Below, piece by piece: positions 50,059 to 60,767 of a DNA stretch of 64,000 nucleotides. Numbering within the stretch: the first letter of the stretch is position 1; each line of letters begins with the position of its first letter. Source of the stretch: Staphylococcus ratti (lineage in GTDB: Bacteria; Bacillota; Bacilli; Staphylococcales; Staphylococcaceae). A model generated the notes under the pieces. That model saw only the letters and a list, made by a program, of their open reading frames with translations. It was not told where the DNA came from and searched no databases. The position numbers were made by a program, and so were the translations under genes. The DNA lies in NCBI RefSeq assembly GCF_020883535.1, contig NZ_CP086654.1:124001-188000 (forward strand), written 5' to 3'.

Positions 50059-50123
50059 AAAGAGGCTAGACACAAGTGAACTTTGGGAAAGATTCGCCAG
50101 AGACTCGTGCTTCTAGCCTCTTT
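50059..50123 (+). terminator. Partial terminator between sraP and secY2
   Basis: AAAGAGGCTAGA (50059-50070) pairs with TCTAGCCTCTTT (50112-50123) around a 41-base loop. No long T run follows, so it may act as an attenuator that lets part of the transcript continue into the export genes. Confidence 0.6.
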
Positions 50124-50150
50124 GGCAACATGTTATAAAAGAGGGTTAAT

Positions 50151-51374
50151 GTGAAGAATAATCTGTTTTTTCGTATTTTAGGACAGTACGAATATAAAAT
50201 TTTACATAAACGCATATTATTTACGATGCTTATCTTATTGATATACATAACAGGCAGTAATATTGACATCGTTAGTCAGGAAAAAATAAATCGTCATGAA
50301 GATTCATTTTACAAACTTGCAGTGTCAAATATGGGAGGTGACATTCACTCGCTCAATATTTTTTCTCTTGGGCTTGGTCCATGGTTAACAGCGATGATTT
50401 TGTTAATGTTACTACGCTATCGAAATTTAGATAAAGCGATGAAACAAACGCGTAAAGAGAAGCATTATCAAGAAAAGTTATTAACACTCGCGTTTTGTAT
50501 CGTACAAGGCTATTTTGTGATTAATCAATCCATTGTCAAAGAACATATTAAAGAGGTAAATATAGCACTCTTAATTTTAGTTGTAGTTACAGGCGCAATG
50601 TTACTCGTTTGGCTTGCAGATCAAAATGTGCGTTATGGTATTGCGGGGCCTATGCCTATTGTACTGTTGAGCATTATTCGTTCTATTTTTAATCAAAGGC
50701 TTCCCGAACTTCATGTTCACACAGTCATTTTAGTGACTATCATTGTCCTTATTGCGATAGCATTGCTCATTTTGTTACTGATTGAGCTTGTAGAGTACCG
50801 ATTAAATTATCGTGACATTATGCATGTAACTGAAACACGCACACAATCCTATCTCGCATGGAAGCTTAATCCAGCGGGCAGTATTTCTATTATGATTAGT
50901 CTGTCTATGTTTATCCTTTTAAACAGTTTTATTGGCTTAATGATGGGTGTGTTTATAGGAACTTCATCAGATAGTGGGATTTTGAGTTTTGCTAATGTTG
51001 AAGGCATTACATTCTATCTTATTATGCAAATCATTTTGGGTTACTTGTTATCAAGATTACTTATTAACACGAAGCAAAAAACAAAAGATTTCTTAAAAAG
51101 TGGGAACTATTTTGAGAACATTTATCCAGGTCGTGAGACGGAGGCGTTTTTAAATCAAAAAGCACGGCGTGTATGTTGGACGGGTGCAATGATTGTAGGA
51201 CTGATTATCGGTATTCCGTTGTATTGCACGTTATTTGTCCCTCAACTTTCACAACAAATTTATTTTGCAATTCAATTAATCATCCTAGTTTACATTAGTA
51301 TGAACATTGCGGAAACGATTCGCACATATTTGTATTTTGATAAATATCAGCAGTTTTTGACTAAATATTGGTAA
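50151..51374 (+). CDS. secY2: SecY2, accessory Sec channel
   Basis: This 407-residue protein has about ten membrane helices in the SecY order, with IFSLGLGPWLTAMILLMLL near TM2 and YRLNYRDIMHVTETRTQSYLAWKLNPAGSISIMIS in the middle, and is shorter than SecY1. It forms the membrane channel reserved for the glycosylated adhesin. A GTG start follows AGAGGG. First of seven tightly packed genes behind sraP. Confidence 0.92.
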   Translation: MKNNLFFRILGQYEYKILHKRILFTMLILLIYITGSNIDIVSQEKINRHEDSFYKLAVSNMGGDIHSLNIFSLGLGPWLTAMILLMLLRYRNLDKAMKQTRKEKHYQEKLLTLAFCIVQGYFVINQSIVKEHIKEVNIALLILVVVTGAMLLVWLADQNVRYGIAGPMPIVLLSIIRSIFNQRLPELHVHTVILVTIIVLIAIALLILLLIELVEYRLNYRDIMHVTETRTQSYLAWKLNPAGSISIMISLSMFILLNSFIGLMMGVFIGTSSDSGILSFANVEGITFYLIMQIILGYLLSRLLINTKQKTKDFLKSGNYFENIYPGRETEAFLNQKARRVCWTGAMIVGLIIGIPLYCTLFVPQLSQQIYFAIQLIILVYISMNIAETIRTYLYFDKYQQFLTKYW

Positions 51375-51384
51375 GGAGATTGTT

Positions 51385-52941
51385 ATGAAGCGTTTTATAC
51401 CGGCTTGGTATAGCCAGAACCAGTGGTGGGAAAGTAAAGCTGAACCTTTTTATCGCAAACGTTCTGTTACAGAATTTGATGATTTAATCAGTTTGATGTC
51501 GATGCATCATAAAAATGAATATAATTTTGAAATGATTATCCTTAATTATAGTCCTGATTTACGTACTTTTTTACATCGTCACGAGTTGTTTGAATCGAAT
51601 TATTGGTCAGTATTTGATGAGATTCAAGGTTTTACACATCAAACCCCACAATCTGTAGATTACAGGCAACTTCATTGGCCAAAGGAAACGGAATTTATTT
51701 ATACGCCTTATTTGATTCGCGCAATAACAAGTGAGAACAGCTATTCCAATATTTATTTTAGTCAAGACGGTTATCTTATATGGATTGAAGATTTTGAACA
51801 TAAAGTAAAGCGTCAACGTTATGTGTTTGACGATCGTGGATTTTTATCAAGTGTGATTGCGTTTGATGATAAAGGTGCTCCAAGTAATATCCGTTATATG
51901 ACGCAAGATGGTGATTGGATTTTACAAGAAAATGTGAATGATGGCGCAGTTGAAGTCAATGATCATTATCAACATCATTTTAACTGCCGACGTTATCTTT
52001 CTATGGAAGAAGTTATTCAAGAACATCTTAATCACTATCGTGAAAATAATATTGATGACTGCGATCCAATTATCGTTGCCTCTGATATACGACACAATCA
52101 ACTTATTGCAGAGACTTTTAAGCCGCAACACCTATGTTTTTCCATTTTTCAACAGCGTAATAAAGGTGTACCAAAAACTGAGTTTGAAACGATGGTAGGT
52201 GGTCAAAGTTGGTTGGTCGACACATTGGAAAGCGAACGTATTCTAGAAGCTTATAAAGAAAAAAATGATTTGACTCAGCGGCTTATGCGTATTACACCAT
52301 TTGATGCCCAAGTTATGCCGAATATTAGTAACCAACTTTATGAAACATACATTGGGTTGTGGATTGATGGTTTGACCGACACACAAGTGAAACAAATCAT
52401 GTCACAACTCGTGCATTATATGGAAAAGAAAGAAGCGATACGTATCGTTTTATTGACTAAGTTAGAGCGGCATCATGTTTCAACGTGGCTATTAAACGAA
52501 ATCACCATCATTAATGATCGCTTTAATGATAAATCAGAAGTGCCAGAAGAAATTTCAGAATTAATGAAAGACGAAGAAGCGATTGTATATGTGGAACTGA
52601 AAAGCGTGCCATTCGAAATGGATATCGTTGAAGCCATTGCTACACTGCGCATTGTAATTGATTTGTCAGTTGAACCAGATTTATTCTTACAAATTTGTTG
52701 TTTAGGGGCAGGACTGCCTCAAATTAACAGAAATCACACGGATTATGTTGAAGATGGAACAAATGGACTTGTGATTACCACTGAGAATGATTTGATTGCG
52801 GCATTAGATTATTATTTAGAGCATTTGAAACATTGGAACCGTTCGTATGCATATTCGCAGAGACTTGCTAAAAACTACACATCTAAAAAAATTATAGAAC
52901 AGTTAGATCAATTGATTGAAGGTGACCGAGATGGCACGTAA
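51385..52941 (+). CDS. asp1: Asp1, accessory secretory protein
   Basis: This 518-residue protein, placed between secY2 and asp2, has the Asp1 opening (MKRFIPAWYSQNQWWESKAEPFY) and the overall fold of a degenerate GT-B glycosyltransferase, with a C-terminal segment LFLQICCLGAGLPQINRNHTDYVEDGTNG that resembles sugar-nucleotide sites. Asp1-3 escort and help O-acetylate the adhesin during export and bind its serine-rich repeats. Start after AAGGAG. It overlaps asp2 by 11 bases. Confidence 0.92.
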   Translation: MKRFIPAWYSQNQWWESKAEPFYRKRSVTEFDDLISLMSMHHKNEYNFEMIILNYSPDLRTFLHRHELFESNYWSVFDEIQGFTHQTPQSVDYRQLHWPKETEFIYTPYLIRAITSENSYSNIYFSQDGYLIWIEDFEHKVKRQRYVFDDRGFLSSVIAFDDKGAPSNIRYMTQDGDWILQENVNDGAVEVNDHYQHHFNCRRYLSMEEVIQEHLNHYRENNIDDCDPIIVASDIRHNQLIAETFKPQHLCFSIFQQRNKGVPKTEFETMVGGQSWLVDTLESERILEAYKEKNDLTQRLMRITPFDAQVMPNISNQLYETYIGLWIDGLTDTQVKQIMSQLVHYMEKKEAIRIVLLTKLERHHVSTWLLNEITIINDRFNDKSEVPEEISELMKDEEAIVYVELKSVPFEMDIVEAIATLRIVIDLSVEPDLFLQICCLGAGLPQINRNHTDYVEDGTNGLVITTENDLIAALDYYLEHLKHWNRSYAYSQRLAKNYTSKKIIEQLDQLIEGDRDGT

Positions 52942-54490
52942 ATTTAGAGTGCTCCAAATTGGAGGAAAAGATTACGGTCCTCATTTTGAAGAAAATAAAA
53001 ATACAGATTGGGATTATTTAGATCCGAATGTTTTCAGTGATTTTAGTGAATATACGCATGCGGTTAAAGATACGATTTATGTTCATGGTAAGTTTGATTT
53101 TATTTTAGTACAAACTGCGTATTCGGAAGGGTTAATGTGTACGCTTGAAATAGCGAGTCAACCTTATACGACTTATATAGATCAACGATTTTGGAATGAT
53201 CAATTTGAATCACATCCACTCGTGCATCAACGTATCATTCGACCATTAGACTATGAAGATCTTAATGATTTATATGAAAAGTTAAAGTCTGTAACATTTT
53301 CGGGGCAATATGGTGATAAGGTCTCTCCGAAGTTTTGTGTAGTAAACCCTGCATTTAATGGTGAGGCGCATTATGTGGGCAATAAAGCGATAGAATTGAA
53401 GGGAAATTTTGGTGAGACGATGACACCAATTTTATCATGGCAAAAAAACTTATTTTATGATGAAGGTAAAGTCATCCAAATATGGCCAGAATTTACGCTA
53501 ACCGGAAGTGTAGAAGTGGAATTTGTATTTCGACTCATTTCTAAAGGAAGCATAGATACAGTTGTTGATGAATTTGTTATGCATCATACAGAGTTAACGA
53601 CACCATTAGAAATTCCGAGACGTACACACGATGCGTACATCGTTTTAAGTGCGCGAGCTAAGGGCGAAGGTTCATTTCATATGAGGGCAGTTCACAAACG
53701 ATGGTCACGATTAGAAATGGGGCAGTTTATTTTAGGAGGCCAACGTTATACGGATAAAAATCGTGACGAATTTATCCATTACTTTAATCCTGGAGATATG
53801 AAGCCACCGCTTAATGTGTATTTTAGTGGTTATCGTTCTGCGGAAGGGTTTGAAGGGTTCTTTATGATGAATCGTTTTAAAGCACCTTTTATTTTGATTG
53901 GAGATCCGCGCATTGAAGGTGGTGCGTTTTATCTTGGTTCTGAAGAATACGAACAAGCGATCAAACAGGTGATTCAAGACGGCTTAAATCGCCTAGGATT
54001 TAATAGGGACGAACTGATTTTGTCAGGGCTTTCTATGGGCTCATTCGGCGCATTGTATTACGGAGCGCAACTAAATCCTGCGGGCATTGTCGTCGGTAAA
54101 CCTTTAATTAATGTAGGAACAGTTGCTGAAAATATGCCTTTATTACGTCCAGAAGATTTTGGCACAGCATTAGATGTCCTTTTGAAAAATGAAAGTGGGC
54201 TTGAAAAATCAGATGTTGAACGTCTGAATCGTAAATTTTGGCATAAAGTTGAAAAGGCAGATTTTTCAAATACAACATTTGCGATTGCCTACATGGAACA
54301 TGATGATTATGATATGCGTGCATTTGAGATGTTATTGCCAGTGATGACACGCCAACATGCCCGTATTATGAGCCGCGGTGTACCTGGAAGACATAATGAT
54401 GATTCCTCCACAATTACAAGTTGGTTTGTCAATTTTTACAATATTATTTTGGAAAGTCGGTTTGGGAGAGTGACGCAACGTGCAAAATAA
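52931..54490 (+). CDS. asp2: Asp2, accessory secretory protein and acyltransferase
   Basis: This 519-residue protein begins MARKFRVLQIGGKDYG. It contains the serine-hydrolase nucleophile elbow LSGLSMGSFGALYYG in its second half, matching the catalytic Ser of Asp2, which O-acetylates GlcNAc on the adhesin in streptococci. ATG 52931 is preferred over an upstream TTG because AAGGTG sits just before it. It overlaps asp1 by 11 bases and the asp3 start by 11 bases. Confidence 0.92.
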   Translation: MARKFRVLQIGGKDYGPHFEENKNTDWDYLDPNVFSDFSEYTHAVKDTIYVHGKFDFILVQTAYSEGLMCTLEIASQPYTTYIDQRFWNDQFESHPLVHQRIIRPLDYEDLNDLYEKLKSVTFSGQYGDKVSPKFCVVNPAFNGEAHYVGNKAIELKGNFGETMTPILSWQKNLFYDEGKVIQIWPEFTLTGSVEVEFVFRLISKGSIDTVVDEFVMHHTELTTPLEIPRRTHDAYIVLSARAKGEGSFHMRAVHKRWSRLEMGQFILGGQRYTDKNRDEFIHYFNPGDMKPPLNVYFSGYRSAEGFEGFFMMNRFKAPFILIGDPRIEGGAFYLGSEEYEQAIKQVIQDGLNRLGFNRDELILSGLSMGSFGALYYGAQLNPAGIVVGKPLINVGTVAENMPLLRPEDFGTALDVLLKNESGLEKSDVERLNRKFWHKVEKADFSNTTFAIAYMEHDDYDMRAFEMLLPVMTRQHARIMSRGVPGRHNDDSSTITSWFVNFYNIILESRFGRVTQRAK

Positions 54491-55387
54491 CAGCTATAAA
54501 ATTCGTTGGACACAAATCATCCCTACACATTTATGTATGGGACGCACTTACAGTTTAATTCGGAAGATACCGTTTTTAACAACTCGCTCATGCCGTCAGG
54601 AATTGTCATACACGAATGGAAGATGATGACAGACTATGTGTCAGATAAAACAATCCCCACATTACCTATTTTAAAGCGAGGTCAAAAATATCAATTTACT
54701 TTTGATTATGAAGTTGAGCCTTTGGGAAGTATTTATTTTAAATTGATTTTCAAACGCCGGAATGGGACAGAATCAGGAGTTCAAATTATTCAACAGCCAG
54801 ACATAGAGGTGACATATCCTATAGATGCTTTTTCGTATGAATTACAAATGATTAATGCTGCGGCAAAACACGTTCGTTTTCGTACAATTACGATTCAAGA
54901 AAAAGCTGACACATCAAGTGCTTCAGATTTATACGTGTCAAGTATGGTTAATGAGGATTCGGCTATACCAGTGGCCAATATTATTGTGGTTGAGGAACAA
55001 CCGTTGTCTTACGATGCGATTCGCTTATTTAAAAATGTGATAGGCATTGAAAATTGGCATTATGATGATAGTCCAATTTTGAAGCATCAATTGGTATCTT
55101 TGAAGCAACATTACCAATTACATTTCATTGGTTATCATCATAAGTCTAATGAAATGGCGTATAAATTGGCTACATTACTTGGAGGTGTCGCGTTTGTGAC
55201 GCATCATCACGATGCGGGTCAACCTGAGTTCCACTTGAGAGAGGGCGCACCAACGGTCGTATATATGTATGAACAAGATGAAGCACCAGCACATATGAAG
55301 ATGGTTCAAAATATGTTGAATCCAAGTCGCTTTTTAAAATACATCAATGAAGAAATCTTGAATGGAGGCAAGGATGATGAAATATAG
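54480..55387 (+). pseudogene. asp3: Asp3, accessory secretory protein, probably frameshifted near its start
   Basis: The main frame (from 54506) encodes about 290 residues with Asp3 features (MYGTHLQF, LMPSGIVIHEWKM). It lacks a good start: the first possible codon, TTG 54506, has no ribosome binding site. GTG 54480 has GGGAGAG at good spacing and reads QNNSYKIRW, which fits an Asp3 N-terminus, but it is in another frame. Adding one base near 54522 joins the two into about 302 residues. Either one base was lost, by mutation or sequencing error, or translation starts weakly at TTG. Asp3 is needed with Asp1 and Asp2 for export, so the choice matters. Confidence 0.7.
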
Positions 55388-57767
55388 TATGACTAGCACG
55401 ATTAATGCGATGCGTTTGAAGCGCCTTCATAAAATTTTAAAACAAGTGAATCATTATAGCGACGCATTTTCAAAACTAACAGATGAAGCACTTCAAGCGA
55501 AGACAGCTGAATTTAAAAAAGCCATACAAGACGGTGCTACTTTAACGGCGTTATTGCCTGAAGCTTACGCCGTTTTACGTGAAGCGAGTCGTCGCATATT
55601 AGGGATGTATCCTAAAGACGTGCAAGTGCTTGGTGCGATTGTGTTACATGAAGGCAATATCGCAGAAATGCAAACAGGTGAGGGAAAGACGTTAACGGCA
55701 ACAATGCCTTTGTATCTTAATGCATTAACAGGCAAAGGGGCTTATCTTATTACAACGAATGATTATCTTGCGCGTCGAGATTATGAAGAAATGAAACCGT
55801 TGTTTGAGTGGCTAGGTTTGACGATTGCATTAGGTTTTGTAGATATTCCAGATTATGAATATTTACCTGGCGAAAAGAAAACGATTTATAGTCACGATAT
55901 TATTTACACGACAAATGGACGTTTAGGGTTTGATTACTTGATTGATAACTTAGCTGACGGCAAAGAAGGTAAATTTTTACCGTCACTTAATTTTGGAATT
56001 ATTGATGAAGCGGATTCGATTATTTTAGATTCTGCACAAACCCCTCTCGTCATTTCTGGTGCGCCACGTGTTCAATCAAATTTGTTTCAAATTGTCAAAG
56101 CGTTCGTCGAGACGTTAGAAGCATCCGTACATTTTCAAATGAAAAAAACAAAAAAAGAGATTTGGCTGACAGATGAAGGTATAGAAGCGGCAAATGCTTA
56201 TTTTGGCGTCGATAATATTTATGACAAGCGCTATTTCGACCTAGTACGTAATATTAATCTAGCATTGCGTGCGCATCACTTATTTGAATCTAACTTCGAT
56301 TATTTTGTTTACAATGGCGAAGTGGTACTTATTGATCGCATTACGGGTCGAATGTTGCCAGGTACCAAGCTTCAAGCGGGTTTACATCAAGCGATTGAAG
56401 CAAAAGAGAATGTAGAATTGTCTCGAGACATGAGTGTGATGGCGACGATTACGTTTCAAAATTTATTCCGTCAGTTTAATGCTTTTTCTGGGATGTCAGC
56501 TACAAGTAAGTTGGGTGAAAAGGAATTTTTCGACTTATATTCTAAAATAGTAGTTCAAATCCCAACAGATAAACCGATTGCGCGTAAGGATTATGAAGAT
56601 CGCGTATTTAAAAACGCAGAAGAGAAAAATAGAGCGATTTTACAGCGCGTTCAAACCTTATATGAGACAAAGCGCCCGGTACTCCTTATTACGCGAACAG
56701 CAGAAGTTGCAGAATATTTTTCAATGATGCTTTTTGAAATGGATATTCCAAACAATTTATTAATTGCACAGAACGTAGCTAAAGAAGCGCAAATGATTTC
56801 TGAAGCAGGTCAACTTGGAGCAGTGACAGTTGCGACAAGTATGGCAGGACGAGGTACAGATATTAAGCTCGATAATGCTGTGAAGGCGCTCGGAGGTCTT
56901 GCAGTAAGTATAAGTGAACATATGGAAAATAGTCGTGTCGACCGTCAATTGCGAGGGCGTTCGGGGAGACAAGGTGATCCAGGTTCCTCTCAAATTTATA
57001 TTTCATTAGAAGATTATTTGGTAGAACGTTGGGGCAAAGGCAACATGTTGAATAATAAGAAATTACAACAAGTTGATGGAGAGGCGCTTCAAAATAGCCG
57101 TCTTTTTCAAAAGCGAGTTCAGAATACGGTAGCACGTGCACAACGCGTATCTGAAGAACAGAGTGTCATACAACGTGAAATGGCGAATGAATATGAAAAA
57201 AGTATCAGTATACAACGTGAATTGATTTATCAAGAGCGTGATCGTGTACTCGACCTCTGGGATACAGGGGATTTAGACTTAACACAACTGGCACGAGATG
57301 TTTTTCGTCGTGATTATCGTAAAGAGGTATTAGACTCGGAAGCGGAACTTGTGAATTATATCTATAAAAATGTGAGCTTTCAATTTAAAGAAGATATGAG
57401 TGATTTATCGTTGAATCAAGAACAAGCTGTCGTGACGTTTCTTGTCCAATTATTTGAAAAGGCATTGCATCGACAAAAAAGCGCATTGAATAACCCTTAT
57501 TTTTATTCTCGGTTTGTTCAAAAAGCAATTTTGAAAGCGATAGACAGTCATTGGATTCAGCAAGTTGATCATTTACAACAACTCAAAAGTAGCGTTCAAA
57601 ACCGTCAAAATGGTCAACGTAACGCTATTTTCGAATATCATCGCGTCGCATTAGAATCTTTTGAAGTGATGAGCACAGAGATTAAAGGGCATATCATTCG
57701 TAATCTTTGTCAAAGTGTGACCACATTTGATAAAGAAGGTAAGCTCGTAGTACATTTCCCAAATTAA
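55377..57767 (+). CDS. secA2: SecA2, accessory Sec ATPase
   Basis: This roughly 796-residue DEAD-like motor has Walker A ([17 protein letters not shown]), [12 protein letters not shown], Walker B (IIDEADSI), [15 protein letters not shown], and the helicase end motif [12 protein letters not shown]. It lacks the long C-terminal zinc tail of SecA1, as expected for SecA2. It drives the adhesin through SecY2. The GGAGG site favours ATG 55377 (or 55374). It overlaps asp3 by about ten bases. Confidence 0.94.
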   Translation: MKYSMTSTINAMRLKRLHKILKQVNHYSDAFSKLTDEALQAKTAEFKKAIQDGATLTALLPEAYAVLREASRRILGMYPKDVQVLGAIVLHEGNIAEMQTGEGKTLTATMPLYLNALTGKGAYLITTNDYLARRDYEEMKPLFEWLGLTIALGFVDIPDYEYLPGEKKTIYSHDIIYTTNGRLGFDYLIDNLADGKEGKFLPSLNFGIIDEADSIILDSAQTPLVISGAPRVQSNLFQIVKAFVETLEASVHFQMKKTKKEIWLTDEGIEAANAYFGVDNIYDKRYFDLVRNINLALRAHHLFESNFDYFVYNGEVVLIDRITGRMLPGTKLQAGLHQAIEAKENVELSRDMSVMATITFQNLFRQFNAFSGMSATSKLGEKEFFDLYSKIVVQIPTDKPIARKDYEDRVFKNAEEKNRAILQRVQTLYETKRPVLLITRTAEVAEYFSMMLFEMDIPNNLLIAQNVAKEAQMISEAGQLGAVTVATSMAGRGTDIKLDNAVKALGGLAVSISEHMENSRVDRQLRGRSGRQGDPGSSQIYISLEDYLVERWGKGNMLNNKKLQQVDGEALQNSRLFQKRVQNTVARAQRVSEEQSVIQREMANEYEKSISIQRELIYQERDRVLDLWDTGDLDLTQLARDVFRRDYRKEVLDSEAELVNYIYKNVSFQFKEDMSDLSLNQEQAVVTFLVQLFEKALHRQKSALNNPYFYSRFVQKAILKAIDSHWIQQVDHLQQLKSSVQNRQNGQRNAIFEYHRVALESFEVMSTEIKGHIIRNLCQSVTTFDKEGKLVVHFPN

Positions 57768-57782
57768 AGAGGTGGACAAATC

Positions 57783-59291
57783 GTGACAATTTATAATATC
57801 AATTTTGGAATTAGTTGGGCGAGTAGTGGCGTTGAATATGCGCAAAGTTATCGTGCCAAATTATTAAGAGGGCTGAATTATCCACTAAAGTTTGTTTTTT
57901 TAGATTTTATTAATGCTGAAAACATTCAAACTTTAACTGAAAATATTGGTTTTAAAGATGATGAAGTGATTTGGCTGTATCAATACTTTACGGACATTCC
58001 GATTGCACCCACAAGTTATACAGTGGAAAAAATAAAAAGCGATGTGCATGAACCAATTATCCGAGAAGAAACGGATGGCAAAGTACATCGATTGTTTTTA
58101 AATGAACAACAAACGTTTATTACCTGTTATTTAAAAGAGGTTGGAACGCATATTGTCGACCGTGCAGAATTTGTCATAGATGGTAAGCTTGTGCGCAAAG
58201 ATTTTTACAGTTACGTACGTATTTTTTCAGAATACTATGCCCCACACAATAACACAGCTAAGCTTTATATGAGAACGTTTTACAATGAAGATGGTTCAGT
58301 GGCATACAGCGAGTATATCGATGGTGAAACAAATCTGTATAGCTTTAAAGATAAGAAGTTATACAGTCGCCAAGCATTTATTGCGTATTTTATGGAACAA
58401 TTGAATTTAACGTCAGAAGACATTGTGATTTTAGATCGTGCGAGTGAAGTAGGTCAAGCGCTGTTGCAACATAAGGGGAAAAGTAAAATGGGCGTTGTGG
58501 TACATGCGGAACATTTTAGTGTGCATGCAACGGATGACGCACACGTATTATGGAATAACTATTATGAGTATCAATTTATGAATAGTCGAGAAATCGATTT
58601 TTATATTACAGCAACAGACTTGCAAAACCAAATTTTAAGTGCACAATTTCAAAAGTACCATCACGTTTCACCGAAAGTGTACACGATTCCAGTAGGGAGT
58701 ATACATGAGCTTAAGCGACCTCAGCATGCGCGACGACCTTATGCGATGATAAGTGCTTCACGTTTAGCGAATGAAAAACATATCGATTGGCTTGTACGTG
58801 CTGCAATCATCGCTAAAAAAGAAGTTCCAGAACTGCAATTTGATATTTACGGGGAGGGTGCTGTCAAAGGCACGCTTGAAACGTTGATTCAAACGCATCA
58901 CGCCCAAGATTATATTCATTTGAAAGGGCATGTGCATTTGGAAGAGGTGTACCAAAACTATCAATTGTTTGTATCTGCCTCAACGAGCGAAGGTTTTGGC
59001 TTAACATTGTTAGAAGCAGTAGGGTCAGGTCTCGGGATGATTGGGTTTGATGTGAATTATGGAAATCCGACTTTCATCCGAGACGGTATCAATGGTTACC
59101 TTATCCCGGTGAATGCTAAAGAAGAAGCATCTGAAGATATTGTGAAGCGCTATGCGGAGCGGATTGTTCAATACTTTAATGATGGCCCTACCGCACCACA
59201 CGAAGCCTCTTATAAAGTGGCCCAACCGTTTTTAACGCCAGAAATACAACAAAAATGGAAAAAATTAATAGAAGAGGTGGCACATGATTAG
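57783..59291 (+). CDS. gtfA: GtfA, glycosyltransferase of the adhesin (O-GlcNAc transferase subunit)
   Basis: This 502-residue GT4-type enzyme (GT-B fold) has the N-terminal add-on domain of the family (about 30-180) and the retaining-GT signature STSEGFGLTLLEAVGSG. GtfA with GtfB adds the first N-acetylglucosamine to serine and threonine of the adhesin in the cytoplasm. A GTG start follows GAGGTGG. It overlaps gtfB by eight bases. Confidence 0.93.
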   Translation: MTIYNINFGISWASSGVEYAQSYRAKLLRGLNYPLKFVFLDFINAENIQTLTENIGFKDDEVIWLYQYFTDIPIAPTSYTVEKIKSDVHEPIIREETDGKVHRLFLNEQQTFITCYLKEVGTHIVDRAEFVIDGKLVRKDFYSYVRIFSEYYAPHNNTAKLYMRTFYNEDGSVAYSEYIDGETNLYSFKDKKLYSRQAFIAYFMEQLNLTSEDIVILDRASEVGQALLQHKGKSKMGVVVHAEHFSVHATDDAHVLWNNYYEYQFMNSREIDFYITATDLQNQILSAQFQKYHHVSPKVYTIPVGSIHELKRPQHARRPYAMISASRLANEKHIDWLVRAAIIAKKEVPELQFDIYGEGAVKGTLETLIQTHHAQDYIHLKGHVHLEEVYQNYQLFVSASTSEGFGLTLLEAVGSGLGMIGFDVNYGNPTFIRDGINGYLIPVNAKEEASEDIVKRYAERIVQYFNDGPTAPHEASYKVAQPFLTPEIQQKWKKLIEEVAHD

Positions 59292-60624
59292 TTTATTTGA
59301 ACACTTTGATCTCAATGCCCGTACTTTGTATGATACATTGCGTCTTTCCAATCAAAAAGTGACACCGATCGTGATTGAAGATGATGGTTTTTTACCTGAA
59401 ACAATTGTGACCCCTTATCAATACTTCTCGAATTATCAAGCACCGAAACACGCAAAACCGCGTTACTTTAACGAAATTGAGGTGCCGCGCTTTTGGGAAA
59501 TCGAAGGAAACAATGATGTGGCATGGGTGAAAGATATGGGCATTACACGCGCCAAAATTAATTATCGCCCTGACCGCAAACCGCGTGTTGTGAGTCATGT
59601 AGATTGGTATGACAGTCAAGGTCGATTACAATTTGTAGATCATTATACCCAACATGGTGTGTACTTTGCCCAATCGGTATACGATTTAACTGGCCAACTG
59701 ATTTTGCGTAAATACTTCGATCAACAAGGTCATGAAGTTATATATGAAAACTTTGTCGTTCGTTCCATTATTTTAAATTGGAAAGGCCAATATCACCATT
59801 TCAATAACAAAGTGAGCTTCCTTTTATTTTTTATTAAAGCGCTAAATATTGATTTGAGCCAATGTATTATCAATTCACTTGGGACACCGTTTACTGTTTT
59901 ATATCATTTAGATGCAAAAGGGCAAGACGTTCTTTTTTGGCAAGAAGAAAGTATGGGTCATGTCCCGGGAAATATGACGCTTATGTTGCAAAATCAAGGT
60001 GTGCGCCAGTTTGAAGTTGTCGTTCCGAATCAACGAGAATATCATCTTTTAACTGAACATATGACAGAGGAAGCGCGTGCGCATGTGCATTCAGCCGGTT
60101 ACATTTACGATTATCAAAAAAAGAATCGTTATTCAATGAATGTCTTGATAATGACCAACTCGGATCAAATACATCATTTAGGGTCAATTGTCGAAGCATG
60201 TCCATTTGCTACTTTCCATATTGGCGCAGTAACAGAAATGTCTGCGAACTTAACAGCTTTTGATCAATACCCTAATGTGAAACTTTTTCCTACAATTGAA
60301 ATTGAAACGGTTCGAAAATTATATGAACGCTGTGACATTTACTTGGATATTAATGAAGGTGGCGAAATCATTAATGCGGTACGCCAAGCCTTTGATTATG
60401 AGTTGCTCATTTTAGCTTACGAAGATCTCGCACATAATGTGAATGTAACGGCGCCTGAAAATCGATTTAGTAAAGCAGATGGTAGCTTGGCACTTCAACA
60501 AGCATTGAAAGATATTCAACAGAAGAAACGTTATTTTAAAGTCCGTCTCAATTACCAAAAACAGCATGTAAATGAAATCACTTCAAAAACATTTAAGCAA
60601 ATCATGGCGAAGGTACACACATAA
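59284..60624 (+). CDS. gtfB: GtfB, co-chaperone of the adhesin glycosyltransferase
   Basis: This 446-residue GT-B-fold protein lacks a full catalytic donor site, fitting the GtfB role: it binds the adhesin and stabilises GtfA. The order gtfA-gtfB, the eight-base overlap and the size support the call. It is the last gene of the accessory Sec operon. I see no further glycosyltransferase genes, so the adhesin may carry only simple glycans unless others lie elsewhere. Downstream sequence to 60767 has no clear strong terminator. Confidence 0.9.
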   Translation: MISLFEHFDLNARTLYDTLRLSNQKVTPIVIEDDGFLPETIVTPYQYFSNYQAPKHAKPRYFNEIEVPRFWEIEGNNDVAWVKDMGITRAKINYRPDRKPRVVSHVDWYDSQGRLQFVDHYTQHGVYFAQSVYDLTGQLILRKYFDQQGHEVIYENFVVRSIILNWKGQYHHFNNKVSFLLFFIKALNIDLSQCIINSLGTPFTVLYHLDAKGQDVLFWQEESMGHVPGNMTLMLQNQGVRQFEVVVPNQREYHLLTEHMTEEARAHVHSAGYIYDYQKKNRYSMNVLIMTNSDQIHHLGSIVEACPFATFHIGAVTEMSANLTAFDQYPNVKLFPTIEIETVRKLYERCDIYLDINEGGEIINAVRQAFDYELLILAYEDLAHNVNVTAPENRFSKADGSLALQQALKDIQQKKRYFKVRLNYQKQHVNEITSKTFKQIMAKVHT

Positions 60625-60767
60625 AAACTAGCGTAGAACTAGAGGATTCAAAAAGGGTTTAGACGTGATCATAGACAGGAAGTCTCTACCCTTAATAAAG
60701 TTGTATTGCTTAAGAATGAAATATTTAAAAATAAGATATTTAAATCGAATATCAGTGGCATAGCGCA

